Counted from the stretch's first letter, positions 52,009-60,908 are shown. The stretch is DNA of 64,000 nt from Candidatus Binatus sp. (GCF_030646925.1 NZ_JAUSKL010000107.1:1-64000), one strand, 5' to 3'. A program made the numbers and translations. The notes: generated from the sequence alone by a model not told the origin.

Positions 52009-52701
52009 CTATGATGCTCCGAGGAGTGCTCTGAGGATGTCGTCGAGATCGAGCCCGCGAATCGACGGACGCACCACGTCGGCGTTCGCGAGGTCCGCCG
52101 CCGTCGCGGTATGGCAGATCGCGAGCACCTTCATGCCCGCGCGATGCGCCGCCTCGATTCCGGCGGGTGTGTCCTCGATCACCAGGCATTCGTAGGGCAT
52201 CACCGGGTCGCGCTGGCGGAGCATGAATCCGATCCGGCCGAGCGCCAGCAGCATCCCGTCGGGCGCCGGCTTGCCGTGCTCGACGTCGTCCGCCGCGATG
52301 ATATCGAGAAAAAATTCGCGCAGCTTCGCGCGGCGCAAGATCGCTTCCGCCTCAACGCGCAGCGTGCCGGTCGCGATAATCAACGGGAACCGCGCGGCGC
52401 TGGCGCGCACGAACTGTTCCGCACCGTCGTAGAGAACGTCGCGCTCGGCGATGATCGCCTGGTAGATCGCGGTCTTGCGCGCGATCAGCGCGGCGATGCG
52501 ATCCTCGCTCGGTGCGATGCCATGTTCGCGCAGCACGGTCGTGAAGCAATCGCGATCGTCGTAGCCGATCAGCCGCTTGAAATAGTCGTCGCTCACTATT
52601 TCGATTCCGTCGGGACGCAGCGCGTCGTTGAACGCCACCAAATGAAGCGGTTCGGTTTCGACGAGAGTTCCGTCGAGGTCGAATATCACGGCGCGAATCA
52701 T
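52009..52701 (-). CDS. HAD-superfamily hydrolase (beta-phosphoglucomutase/phosphatase type)
   Basis: A 230-residue HAD subfamily IA protein. Motif I is IFDLDGTLVETEPLH (Asp nucleophile at residue 8), motif II IIATGTL, motif III in GKPAPDG and motif IV VIEDTPAGIEAA. The cap is the helical C1 type. It could be a sugar phosphatase, phosphoglycolate phosphatase or phosphomutase; the EPLH after motif I is common in beta-phosphoglucomutase relatives. It is followed immediately by the GST gene and preceded by the M24 peptidase gene. Confidence 0.88.
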   Translation of the reverse strand: MIRAVIFDLDGTLVETEPLHLVAFNDALRPDGIEIVSDDYFKRLIGYDDRDCFTTVLREHGIAPSEDRIAALIARKTAIYQAIIAERDVLYDGAEQFVRASAARFPLIIATGTLRVEAEAILRRAKLREFFLDIIAADDVEHGKPAPDGMLLALGRIGFMLRQRDPVMPYECLVIEDTPAGIEAAHRAGMKVLAICHTATAADLANADVVRPSIRGLDLDDILRALLGAS

Positions 52702-52728
52702 GTCGGGGCTATCGTTTATCTGGCCGGC

Positions 52729-53931
52729 TCACGCTTTGGAAGTAGGCCTCGGCAATAGCGCCACGATCTCACGCTGGCGCGGTTCGCCGCTGACCAGCGC
52801 GCGGCCGTTTTCGATCGTCATGTCGAGTTCGCTGCGCACGCCGAATTTGCCCGGCAGGTAAATTCCCGGCTCGACCGAAAAGCAGGTGTGCTCGATCAGC
52901 GCGCGATCGTCGAGCGTTTCGAGCGAATCGAGATTGGCGCCGGTGCCGTGCACTTCGCGTCCGATCGAGTGCCCGGTGCGATGCACAAAATTGTCGCCGT
53001 AGCCCGCCGCTTCGATCACGCCGCGCGCGGCGCGATCCGCCTCGCGTCCCGAGATCGTTCGACCCGCGTTGACGCGATTCGCGACCGCCTCGACCGCCGC
53101 GTCCCGCGCCCGCGCGACAATCTCAAACACGTGCGCATGCTCGGCCGGAATCGCGTCGCCGGCGAACGCGACCCACGTGAAATCGGCGTAAATACTCTCC
53201 GGCGCCGGCTCCTTCGCCCACAAGTCGAGCAGGACGAAGTCGCCAAGCTTCAGCGCCGCGCTCGACGCTCGCGACACCGCGTAATGCGGATCGGCGCTGT
53301 GCGCGTTGATCGCGACGATCGGCGGCTCGTCGGCGACCAGTCCGTGCGCCCCGATTCGTTCCATCACGAAATCCTGGATCGATGCCTCGTCGCATGCGAT
53401 TCGATCGCTAAGGCGCCGCGCGAGTTCTTCAAAAGTTTCATCGACCACGCGCCGCAGTCCGACTGCCGCCCGATGATGACTCGCCATCTGCACGTCACTC
53501 AGCGTCGCCTCGAAGCGCTGGATCAAGTCCGCCGCGCTGACCACTTCGACGCCCATCGATCGGATCAGTTCAACCGTGCCCGCATCGACGCGCGAGACAT
53601 ACGGAATCGCGCATCCGGGCGAGTAGTCCATCGCGATTTTGCGGCATCCGCCGAGCGCGTTGCGCAGCGCCGCGACCATCTCGGCGTGCGATCGATAAAC
53701 GATCTTCTCCGCTGCCAGCGCGTCCAGGCGATGCGCCTCGACCGCCGATACGATCGCGCGCGGCCTGCCGTCGGCCGGCACGAAGCAGAACCATCGGCGC
53801 GTCGCGATACCGCCGCTCGCCAGTCCGAGGATCCGATACGCCAACGGATCGCTCAGCCGAAAATCGTAGAAGAGCCAGCCGTCGAGCGACGCGGCGCGGA
53901 GCGCGTGCGCTATTTCGCCGAGCCGCGTCAT
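52729..53931 (-). CDS. M24-family metallopeptidase (Xaa-Pro aminopeptidase-like)
   Basis: A 400-residue protein with a creatinase N-like domain (about 1-150) and a pita-bread catalytic domain. Metal ligands can be read as Asp in LLDLWAK, Asp in YADFTWV, His in HRTGHSIG, Glu in SVEPGIY and Glu in VRSELDM, so the dinuclear centre is complete. It probably cleaves N-terminal residues before proline, or acts on a related substrate. The start overlaps the stop of the PPOX gene by four bases. Confidence 0.9.
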   Translation of the reverse strand: MTRLGEIAHALRAASLDGWLFYDFRLSDPLAYRILGLASGGIATRRWFCFVPADGRPRAIVSAVEAHRLDALAAEKIVYRSHAEMVAALRNALGGCRKIAMDYSPGCAIPYVSRVDAGTVELIRSMGVEVVSAADLIQRFEATLSDVQMASHHRAAVGLRRVVDETFEELARRLSDRIACDEASIQDFVMERIGAHGLVADEPPIVAINAHSADPHYAVSRASSAALKLGDFVLLDLWAKEPAPESIYADFTWVAFAGDAIPAEHAHVFEIVARARDAAVEAVANRVNAGRTISGREADRAARGVIEAAGYGDNFVHRTGHSIGREVHGTGANLDSLETLDDRALIEHTCFSVEPGIYLPGKFGVRSELDMTIENGRALVSGEPRQREIVALLPRPTSKA

Positions 53932-54398
53932 CCCTCCTGTCCGAGCTTGAAGCGATTGCCCCAGGCGTGCACGTGCTCCGGCTCGATTTTCACGATTGGA
54001 TTCTTCTCCGGCTCGAGCGCCATCCCGCGGTACTGGCCGTACTTGTCGCGCAGGTTGCGCAGCGCGAGCATGTATTCCTTCTGATCGTCCACCACCCGCG
54101 CTTGCCCCTGGATCAGCACGTAGCCGAGCTGCGTCCAGTCCTCTTCATAGCAATCGATAACAACGGCGACGCGCGGATTCTCCGCGATATTGCGCATCCG
54201 CTTGATTTTGCGGCCGGGCTGGCGCTTCGGCTTTTCGTCGATCACGAAATAAATCCGCGCGCCGTCGAACCAATAGCAGAGCGGCACGTTGTGCGGGGCG
54301 CCGGATTGATCGGCCGTCGCGAGCCGCGCCACGCGCGCGCCCATGATGAAGTTGCGGACCGTCGAGTTCATCAGCAACGCCAGCGATTGGTCTGACAT
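53928..54398 (-). CDS. PPOX-class protein, probable F420-dependent (Rv0121-like)
   Basis: A 156-residue split-barrel flavin/F420-binding protein. ARVARLATADQSGAPHNVPL (residues 22-41) and DEKPKRQPGRKIKRMRNI, followed by PRVAVVIDCYEEDWTQLGYV, match the Rv0121 branch of F420-dependent PPOX proteins. It would bind deazaflavin F420 or FMN and reduce a small molecule. It sits between the HEAT-repeat gene, adjacent by one base, and the M24 gene, overlapping by four bases, so it is in the same operon. This adds to the evidence that the host uses F420. Confidence 0.8.
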   Translation of the reverse strand: MSDQSLALLMNSTVRNFIMGARVARLATADQSGAPHNVPLCYWFDGARIYFVIDEKPKRQPGRKIKRMRNIAENPRVAVVIDCYEEDWTQLGYVLIQGQARVVDDQKEYMLALRNLRDKYGQYRGMALEPEKNPIVKIEPEHVHAWGNRFKLGQEG

Positions 54399-55243
54399 CA
54401 GCGCTTCTCCAACCGGTTGAGCGCGCCCTGCGCGGCGCGCGCGAGCGCGGGATCGGTCTCGCTCGCGGCGGCAATTCTGAGCGCCGGCAAAGTGCGCGAA
54501 GTTGAACTGCGAACATGTCCGATCGCGACCGCCGCCGCGCGCCGCACGCCCGCGTCGGGATCCGATTCGAGGCTCTTGAGCGCGATTCCCGCCGCGTCGC
54601 CGCTGCTATCGTCGATTTTCGCGAGCACCGAAAGCGCGGCCAGCCGGATATGCACGTTCGCGTCGCGCGCCGCCCGTTCCAGCAGCGCCAGCACGTCGGC
54701 GCCCGCGATTCCGAGATCGCGGATGCAATAAAGCGCCATCTTGCGCGCATTCGGATTGCCATCGGCGGCGAGCGAAATCATCCGCGCGCGGACTTCATCA
54801 CGATACGCCCGGCCAAGCTGCACGACGAGCACCGATGCGGCCCATCGGATGTCGCCGTCGTCGTCGCCGAGCGCCTCGCAAAGCGCGGCGGCGCATTCGA
54901 TTGCCAAATTGTCGCCGCCGAGTTGCGCGAGCGCATACGCCGCACCAAATCGCGCGCGCCGATTGCCGCGCACCATCGTGCGCTCCAGCGCCTCTCGCAC
55001 GCGACAATCGCCCGCATTCGCGGTCGCCGCCAGGGCGTCGATCGCCCGGCGCTGCAGGAGCTTGCGCTCCGCGCCGATGCAAGCGATCAGCAATCCCTGC
55101 ACTTCGCTGCTGATGTCCTCTGGCGCCGCGAGGATCGAGTCGATCGCGGCGAGTTGCCGCGCGATATCGTTCGACCGAAGCTCCGCCGCGATTCGATCAT
55201 CGCGATCGATTGGCGCGTCACTTGATTTGATTTCGTCCGTCAT
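54398..55243 (-). CDS. HEAT-repeat protein
   Basis: A 281-residue protein built from helical repeats of about 30 residues. Examples are RRARFGAAYALAQLGGD, DGDIRWAASVLVVQLGR, NARKMALYCIRDLGIAG, NVHIRLAALSVLAKID and DAGVRRAAAVAIGHVRS. Such arrays act as scaffolds or bilin-lyase-like and phosphatase-associated proteins; no catalytic motif is seen. Its ATG overlaps the stop of the upstream lipoate-ligase-like gene (ATGA), which fixes the start at 55243. It probably serves one of the enzymes in the operon. Confidence 0.8.
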   Translation of the reverse strand: MTDEIKSSDAPIDRDDRIAAELRSNDIARQLAAIDSILAAPEDISSEVQGLLIACIGAERKLLQRRAIDALAATANAGDCRVREALERTMVRGNRRARFGAAYALAQLGGDNLAIECAAALCEALGDDDGDIRWAASVLVVQLGRAYRDEVRARMISLAADGNPNARKMALYCIRDLGIAGADVLALLERAARDANVHIRLAALSVLAKIDDSSGDAAGIALKSLESDPDAGVRRAAAVAIGHVRSSTSRTLPALRIAAASETDPALARAAQGALNRLEKR

Positions 55244-56286
55244 TTCGCCGCCGCAATCAGCCGCACGATATTCGACATCTCGCCGGCGCCCAAAATGAAA
55301 TTTCCGTTGCGCGAAAACGTCCGCGTCACCGCGCGCGCGACCGACGCAAGGTCGTGCGGATGCCCGCGAAGTTCTGCTTCCAGTTCCGCGATCGCCGCGG
55401 TATTCGCGATGAAGTCCCCGCTTAGCATCGCCGCTTCGATTGCGCCCTCGGCGTCCAGCGCGACGCGCGCCTCGATCGATCCGAGCTGCCCCGCGATCCG
55501 ATTCGTGCGCGTCATCGACGACGACCCCGTCCGATTCAGCCATCCCGAATCCGCGAGTGCGTGCCCGCGATACGTCCCGTGTGCGGATTCCTCCGGACTG
55601 AGTTCCCGCCTCTTCGCTGCGCCAAGTAGCGTTTCATATCCCGCCGCGATCGCGCCGGCGAGTTCATCGAACCCGATATCGCGATCAAGCTCGCGAGTAA
55701 GCTTGGTCGCCGAGTCGGGACCGTACATCCGGCACGCCACGACGCCGTCCGGGTCGAACCGTTCCAGATCATGCACGACTTCTTCCATCCCGCGATTCAC
55801 CGCGAGCGTCGCCTCGAAGAGCATCGCGCCGGACTCATTGACGTTATACGTGCACATCGCGATTTCGCACTGTTCAAAGGTTATCGCGTCGCGCCCGGGG
55901 TAGAAACAATTGAGCCCGAGCCCGCGGAGCCCGGTCAGCAGTCCGCGCGCATAGCGATTCATGATCTGTTCGGGCTTGAGCGGCGCGGCTTCGTCGATGA
56001 GGAGCGCCGTCCGCGACGGGAGAATCAGCGCGAGCCCGAGCCATCCTTCGCCCGCGCCGACAACCCGTCCGCCGGTCAGCCGCCGGTACGCATTGATTCC
56101 CGCGCGTTCCGCCGGCCCGCCGTACAGATGAAACCGGCCGAGCGACAGATATCGCCCCGGCGCGCGATAAATCAGCAGGAGCGGCGGCGTCGCCCGCGCG
56201 GCGACCGCGTCGAGGAAGTGCAATTCGAGGCCGGCGAGCGCATCGGGCGCCAGTGCCGATGCTGCGATTACATCGAAGGCGGCCAC
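55240..56286 (-). CDS. lipoate-protein ligase A-like protein, lacking the catalytic Lys
   Basis: A 348-residue member of the biotin/lipoate A/B ligase fold. YRAPGRYLSLGRF and RRLTGGRVVGAGEGWLGLALI (key residues RR, GG) correspond to the lipoyl-AMP-binding loop, but the usual His-Asp after the Gly-rich turn is altered. The conserved Lys of LplA (in K-V/I-x-G) appears as Glu in CEIAM (about residue 140). A C-terminal accessory domain (FSRNGNFILGAGEM) is present. It may be an octanoyl or other acyl transferase, or non-catalytic. It leads a tight minus-strand operon with HEAT, PPOX, M24, HAD and GST genes. Confidence 0.75.
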   Translation of the reverse strand: MAAFDVIAASALAPDALAGLELHFLDAVAARATPPLLLIYRAPGRYLSLGRFHLYGGPAERAGINAYRRLTGGRVVGAGEGWLGLALILPSRTALLIDEAAPLKPEQIMNRYARGLLTGLRGLGLNCFYPGRDAITFEQCEIAMCTYNVNESGAMLFEATLAVNRGMEEVVHDLERFDPDGVVACRMYGPDSATKLTRELDRDIGFDELAGAIAAGYETLLGAAKRRELSPEESAHGTYRGHALADSGWLNRTGSSSMTRTNRIAGQLGSIEARVALDAEGAIEAAMLSGDFIANTAAIAELEAELRGHPHDLASVARAVTRTFSRNGNFILGAGEMSNIVRLIAAAK

Positions 56287-56477
56287 TCCACGATGCTATC
56301 CGCGCGCCTCCCGCCGTATCAAGGCGAGCTATCAACGCGATCGTCCGGCAAATTCACATGTTCTGAGGATCTTGTCGCGTTTAGTTTCGGATGATCGCGC
56401 TGTCAGAAATGTCGATTACGGGATTCGTCGGACGACCATATGATGTTCACACCTTTATCCCGATTAGGAGCAAAGCG

Positions 56478-56843
56478 ATGAGATATCTATGCGCCGTCTA
56501 CTTCGAACCGAAGGCATTGGAATCACTGTCCGCGCTTGAGCGCGCGGCGCTCGACCGCGACTCGATGGCCTACGACGAAGAGTTGCGGCGAAGCGGTCAT
56601 TACCTCGTGTCGGACGCGCTGCAGCCGGTGAGCAAGGCCCGGACGGTGCGAGTCCGGAAGGGCAAAGTATCCGCTATCGACGGTCCCTTCGCCGAGACCA
56701 AGGAGCATCTGGGCGGCTTTATCCTGATCGAAGCGAAGGACATGAACGAAGCGATCCAGCTTGCATCGGGGATCCCGCTGGCGAAGCTCGGCAGCATCGA
56801 AGTGCGCCCCTCAATGGAGATCGCGCCGCCCGCCGAACGCTGA
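56478..56843 (+). CDS. YCII/DGPF-domain protein
   Basis: A 121-residue dimeric ferredoxin-like alpha+beta protein of the YCII-related family. The DGPFAETKEHLGGFILIEAKD stretch (split as DGPFAETKE at residue 69 then GGFILIEA) is diagnostic. The typical early His/Asp pair of YciI is not obvious. Family members often accompany ECF sigma factors, but none is adjacent here. GGAG lies seven bases before the ATG at 56478, which makes that start firm. Confidence 0.88.
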   Translation: MRYLCAVYFEPKALESLSALERAALDRDSMAYDEELRRSGHYLVSDALQPVSKARTVRVRKGKVSAIDGPFAETKEHLGGFILIEAKDMNEAIQLASGIPLAKLGSIEVRPSMEIAPPAER

Positions 56844-57161
56844 CCCGCACCCCCCGCGGGGAAGAGAGAAGAGGTCCGAAACCCCTCACGGGTTTCGGGC
56901 TTCCTGGGGTGACGCGCAGCCGACTTCGGGCCGTAGGGCCGAATCGCAATAAGACAGGATGCGCGCTCCGCGCTGTGCATAGTTTGCGATCAAAGCTGCT
57001 GAAAACTAGAGGTTTGCACGGTGCCCTCTCAGCAGCCTACTAACAGGCCGGAGGCCGCATCTTCATCACAACGGGAAGTCCGAAACCTCGTGAGGTTTCA
57101 GGGGAATGGTTTTTCCGAGGATCGGACTTGCGCTGCAGCGGCGAGGGGGCGCGATCGCGCG
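56844..57161. repeat. intergenic repeat cluster (copies 2 and 3 of the palindromic family)
   Basis: Two members of the family seen at 46321 lie here. At 56874-56900, GTCCGAAACCC and GGGTTTCGGGC form a stem. At 57055-57088 the sequence GCATC-TCATC-CAACGGGAAG-TCCGAAACCT recurs with two differences from the 46 kb copy, then degenerates. Between them is an inverted pair, GCTGCTGA and TCAGCAGC (about 56996-57046). No gene is supported. Confidence 0.6.
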
Positions 57162-58262
57162 TCAGCGTTCTTCGCCGAAGAGGAAGATCGACAGCGCGAT
57201 CATCGCGAACATGAAGTTCGGCAGCCATGCTGCGAGCCACGCCGCGAGCAGCCCGGAGCGTCCGAGCGACGACGTGATCCCGAACGACAGCCAGTAGCCA
57301 AACCCGATCAGAATCGCGAGCAGAAAGCTCCGTCCGAGACTCGAATTGCGCGGCAATGGATCGAGGCTAAGCGCCATCCCGAGCGCGACCATGATCAGGC
57401 ACGCAAGCGGCATCGCGTATTTCAAATCGCGATCGACGACGTAGCCGCCGGGGTCGAGCCCCTTGCTGCGCAAATCATCGATATACCGATTGAGTTCCCA
57501 CAGGCTGAATTCTTCCGGCTCGACGCGCAGCAGGCCGAAGTCAGCGGGAGTCAGGCCGAGATCGAGGCGCATCTTGGCGGTTTTCTTGACGTTGCCGTTG
57601 GGTTCCATCTCGAATGAATTGGGCTGATCGGGAATCCATCGGCGGCCGTTCCATTTGGCGCTCTCGGCGCGCACGAGGTCCTTCAGGCCGAACTGATCGT
57701 CGAGCTGGTAGTGGCTGACGCCGACCAGTTCTTTGCGCTTGCCGTCGAACACGTCGGCGGAGACGAAGCCGTCGCGCACGCGGACCCAGATTCGCCGATT
57801 GGCGAACACCCCTTTCAGTTGGCGCTTTTTCAACTGCACGTCGTAGAGGTACTTCGCCTGGCGCGTCGCAGCCGGCACGACCATCTCGCTGAGGACGAAA
57901 TCGGCGCCTGAGATCAGGATCGCGATCGCCAGCACCGGCACCGCCATCTCGAGCCGGCTGATACCGAGTTGCTGGCAGGCCAGCACTTCGCCCGATCGAT
58001 TGAGCAGCGCGAAGCCAAGCAGCACGCCGGCCAGGCTCGCGACCGGCATGATCTGCGACATGATAAGCGGCAGCTTGAGCGCGAAGTACTCGAGTCCGAT
58101 AAGGCCGAGGCCGCCGTAATGAAGCAGATCGTCGAAGCGATCGAAGACGTCGCCCAGCAGGTAGGCGGCGGTGAAGGCCGCGAGGCAGACGAGGAAGGGG
58201 CCGAAGAATTGTCCCGCGATAAAGCGATCCATCACGGGCGACAGGCGCGGACGAAGTCTCAT
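57162..58262 (-). CDS. lptG: LPS transport permease LptG
   Basis: A 366-residue inner-membrane subunit of the LptB2FG ABC transporter that extracts lipopolysaccharide and feeds it to the Lpt bridge. Three N-terminal helices (MDRFIAGQFFGPFLV, LPLIMSQIMPVASLAGVLLG), a periplasmic beta-jellyroll domain (about 110-260) and three C-terminal helices (PLACLIMVALGMALSL) give the YjgP/YjgQ layout. The ATG at 58262 overlaps the lptF stop in an ATGA junction, which rules out the much longer frame upstream. Confidence 0.93.
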   Translation of the reverse strand: MRLRPRLSPVMDRFIAGQFFGPFLVCLAAFTAAYLLGDVFDRFDDLLHYGGLGLIGLEYFALKLPLIMSQIMPVASLAGVLLGFALLNRSGEVLACQQLGISRLEMAVPVLAIAILISGADFVLSEMVVPAATRQAKYLYDVQLKKRQLKGVFANRRIWVRVRDGFVSADVFDGKRKELVGVSHYQLDDQFGLKDLVRAESAKWNGRRWIPDQPNSFEMEPNGNVKKTAKMRLDLGLTPADFGLLRVEPEEFSLWELNRYIDDLRSKGLDPGGYVVDRDLKYAMPLACLIMVALGMALSLDPLPRNSSLGRSFLLAILIGFGYWLSFGITSSLGRSGLLAAWLAAWLPNFMFAMIALSIFLFGEER

Positions 58263-59449
58263 GCTGGTTGCCGGCTCCGCTCGAAGCGCTCGACGAAATC
58301 CCAAATCAGGTCGCCGGGGCCGCGGCCCTGGTCGCCGCGATCCGACGCGGCGCGGTAGAAGAGCCAAAAAGCGAGCGCGGCGAACACCACGTTGGGGAGG
58401 CTCATCGCGACGAGCGCGTCGAGCCTTCCACGCTGCGCGAGCGTCTCGCTCACGCGCATCAGCGAGTAATAGAGGAAGAATAGCGCGACGCTTACGCCGA
58501 AGCGCTCCGAATGACCGCCGCGCGCCGGCCTGAGCCCGAGCGAGACTCCGAGCAGCGCGAACAGCAGCGTCGCGACCGGGACCGTGTAGCGGCTGGCTAG
58601 TTCGGTCTCGGCGAGGTAGTCGGGCTTGCCCTTGGCGCGCGCCTCGTGAATCGTTTGCTCGAGCACGGGATAGGACATCTCTTCGGGGTCGAGATCGGTC
58701 ACGCCCATCGCCATCTCGGGGCTGATACTCAAATCGTAAACGCGAAAACTGGTTACATGCGACGTGTCGGCGGATTGCTCGACGCCAAAGATCGAGCCGT
58801 CGAACAGCCGGAGTGTGATCGACCGGTTCTTTTCGTCGGGCAACAGGATTCCGCGCTTCGCGATAATCGTGTTCTGCTGCTTCGGGTCGCGCGCGTCGGA
58901 GATCATCACGCCGGTCATGGTCGAGTCGGCGTCGTTCATCTGATCGATATAAACCACTAGGCCCGGGAAGCTGCTGTTGAAGACTTTTTCGCGGAGCCCC
59001 GCGGTCGTGCGGCTCTGGCTCAGTTCGTAGAGCGTCAAGCGCAGATGCGAATTGGCCCACGGCCGCAGCGAGAACGCGAAGTAACTCGAAAGCGCATAGA
59101 CCACGAATGCAAACGCCATCACCGGCACCGCGAGGCGGTAGAGACTCACGCCGCAGGCGCGCGCGGCGGTCATTTCCTGATCGCTCGACATCCGGCCGAA
59201 GCCCATCAGCACGCCGAGCAGCACCGCCATCGGAAAGGTCAGTTCGAGAAACGCCGGCATTATCAATCCGATAATGTGTCCGACCTCGCCGAGCGTCACG
59301 CCGTGATTGACGACCATCTCGGTGAGCTTCAGCATCCGGCCCGTGACGAGTGCGAAGGTGAGGAGAGCCACGCCGACCAGGAACGGCGAGATCACTTCGC
59401 GCGCGACGTAGCGGTCGAGGATCGAGAAGCCTGGAAGTGCGAGTCTCAT
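58259..59449 (-). CDS. lptF: LPS transport permease LptF
   Basis: A 396-residue YjgP/YjgQ permease and partner of LptG. The N-terminal helices include ILDRYVAREVISPFLVGVALLTFA and a PAFLELTFPMAVLLGVLM segment, with the cytoplasmic coupling stretch SSDQEMTAARACGVS. The periplasmic domain reads FNSSFPGLVVYIDQMND. The C-terminal helices include YTVPVATLLFALLGVSLGL. The ATG at 59449 starts MRLALPGF; a longer start adds ten residues without support. Translationally coupled to lptG. The ATPase LptB and the LptA/C bridge are not in the window. Confidence 0.93.
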   Translation of the reverse strand: MRLALPGFSILDRYVAREVISPFLVGVALLTFALVTGRMLKLTEMVVNHGVTLGEVGHIIGLIMPAFLELTFPMAVLLGVLMGFGRMSSDQEMTAARACGVSLYRLAVPVMAFAFVVYALSSYFAFSLRPWANSHLRLTLYELSQSRTTAGLREKVFNSSFPGLVVYIDQMNDADSTMTGVMISDARDPKQQNTIIAKRGILLPDEKNRSITLRLFDGSIFGVEQSADTSHVTSFRVYDLSISPEMAMGVTDLDPEEMSYPVLEQTIHEARAKGKPDYLAETELASRYTVPVATLLFALLGVSLGLRPARGGHSERFGVSVALFFLYYSLMRVSETLAQRGRLDALVAMSLPNVVFAALAFWLFYRAASDRGDQGRGPGDLIWDFVERFERSRQPA

Positions 59450-59590
59450 GATCGGGCGCGAAGTTTCACCACTGATCAAACTCTAAACTTACGCGCGCAT
59501 GATTGGAACTTCGGATCAAACGGCGCTTGCAGTTTGAAGCGAGCAGAGACGTGATCGAGCGGGCACTGTGGCGGTCTGATATTATCGCGC

Positions 59591-60511
59591 ATGATGAAAG
59601 ACTTCCGCGACAAGGGCCGCAAGCCGCGCTTCAACCGCGGCGGCCCGAAGCCGCGGCGCTTCGAGAAGAGCGCGCCGCCGAATCAATCGCAGCCGAAAGC
59701 GCGGCCATCGCCGGCGCCGACGATGCGCGAGGATCGCCGGCCAGCGGATCGCGCAAGCGCCGGCAACGAGCGCGAGATCGTGTACGGCGTCGAGCCGATT
59801 CGCGAACTGGTGGCGGCGGCGGCGGCGACGATTCGGGCGCTGTACGTGAAATCCGGCGACGAGCGGCGCTTCTCGCCAGAGATCAACGAAGTGCGCACGG
59901 CAGGCGGCCGCGTCGAATTTGTCGATGACGCCGGACTCGAGCGGCTCGCGGGCCAGGCCGCGCGTCATCAGGGGATCGCGGCCCTGATGCGCGAATACGA
60001 GTACGCGCCGATCGAGGAAATCCTCGAGCACAAGCCCGACCCGGTGCTGCTCGTCGATGGCGTCACCGATCCGCGCAATCTGGGCGCGCTGATGCGATCG
60101 GCCGAGGGCGCAGGCGTCGGCGCGGTCGTGCTCGCGCGCGATCGCACAGTCGGGATTACGCCGGCGGTGGTGAAATCGTCGTCGGGCGCGTGGATTCACC
60201 TTAAGGTCGCGCGATGCGGCAACGTGGCGCGCACGCTCGAACAATTGAAGGAAGCGGGTTACTGGATCGCGGCGCTGGCGGCGGGCGGCGCGACCTCGAT
60301 CTATGATCTTGATACGACGCGCAAGCTGGTGATCGTCGTGGGATCGGAGGGCCGCGGGGTGCGCGAGATCGTGAGGAAGGGGGCCGACTTCGTGGTGGAC
60401 ATCCCGATGCGCGGCAAGGTCGCGTCGCTCAACGTGTCGGTGGCGGGCGCCGTGGCGCTGTACGAGATCGCGCGCCGCCGGGCGGAATCGGCGCGCACGA
60501 CCGGTTCGTGA
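59591..60511 (+). CDS. rlmB: RlmB/TrmH-family rRNA 2'-O-methyltransferase
   Basis: A 306-residue SpoU-class methyltransferase with a trefoil knot, probably modifying G2251 of 23S rRNA. After a basic tail of about 55 residues come VYGVEPIRELVAAA (substrate-binding N domain), then LLVDGVTDPRNLGALMRSAEG (motif 1 with NxG), VVGSEGRGVRE (motif 2) and DIPMRGKVASLNVSVAGAVALYE (motif 3, with key residues SLNVS). All knot motifs are intact. The Arg/Lys-rich start may aid RNA binding. The gene is divergent from lptF. Confidence 0.92.
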   Translation: MMKDFRDKGRKPRFNRGGPKPRRFEKSAPPNQSQPKARPSPAPTMREDRRPADRASAGNEREIVYGVEPIRELVAAAAATIRALYVKSGDERRFSPEINEVRTAGGRVEFVDDAGLERLAGQAARHQGIAALMREYEYAPIEEILEHKPDPVLLVDGVTDPRNLGALMRSAEGAGVGAVVLARDRTVGITPAVVKSSSGAWIHLKVARCGNVARTLEQLKEAGYWIAALAAGGATSIYDLDTTRKLVIVVGSEGRGVREIVRKGADFVVDIPMRGKVASLNVSVAGAVALYEIARRRAESARTTGS

Positions 60512-60538
60512 GACGGTCTTCTTTTGGATCTATCTCAG

Positions 60539-60610
60539 TGTCATTTCGAGCGCAGCGAGAAATCCCGGATCCGGGATTCTTCGCTTCGGCAGCCTCCGCT
60601 CTGAATGACA
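60539..60610. repeat. 72-base palindromic element
   Basis: The element begins TGTCATTTCGAGCG and ends CGCTCTGAATGACA. Inner arms GAAATCCCGGA and TCCGGGATTC pair around the centre. A half copy is at 11659-11690. It fits a dispersed palindromic repeat or MITE and may terminate rlmB transcription. Confidence 0.6.
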
Positions 60611-60650
60611 GAAAGGAGATGCTCGCGGAGCAAGAACCAGACCCGGAAAT

Positions 60651-60663
60651 GCCCGAATCGGGC
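60651..60663. promoter_or_regulatory. short palindrome upstream of the tRNA promoter
   Basis: GCCCGAATCGGGC is a perfect inverted repeat seven bases before the -35 box of the tRNA cluster. It might be a binding site or a small terminator for upstream transcription. Confidence 0.3.
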
Positions 60664-60670
60664 GTTTAGC

Positions 60671-60699
60671 TTGACAGGCCGGGAGGTGCCGAATAGCTT
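60671..60699 (+). promoter_or_regulatory. sigma70-like promoter of the tRNA/translation cluster
   Basis: A consensus TTGACA (60671-60676) and TAGCTT (60694-60699) are separated by 17 bases. Transcription would start near 60706, about 27 bases before the first tRNA. Confidence 0.65.
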
Positions 60700-60732
60700 T
60701 TTCTTCTTAATGTCGTTTGCTTAACGTCGTTT

Positions 60733-60804
60733 GCCGATGTAGCTCAACGGTAGAGCAACTGATTTGTAATCAGTAGGTTGCGAGTTCGATTCTCGCCATC
60801 GGCT
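60733..60804 (+). tRNA. tRNA-Thr (anticodon TGT)
   Basis: Acceptor GCCGATG pairs with CATCGGC, the anticodon loop is TTTGTAA, and the T-arm is GCGAG-TTCGATT-CTCGC. CCA is not encoded. Confidence 0.95.
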
Positions 60805-60822
60805 TGGTCGGCATCGGCTTGA

Positions 60823-60908
<86 letters not shown>

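Noticed and set aside
57162-59060. 632-residue version of LptG with a long Arg-rich N terminus
   Set aside because: The extra part overlaps lptF out of frame and is a shadow; the ATGA overlap at 58259-58262 marks the true start.
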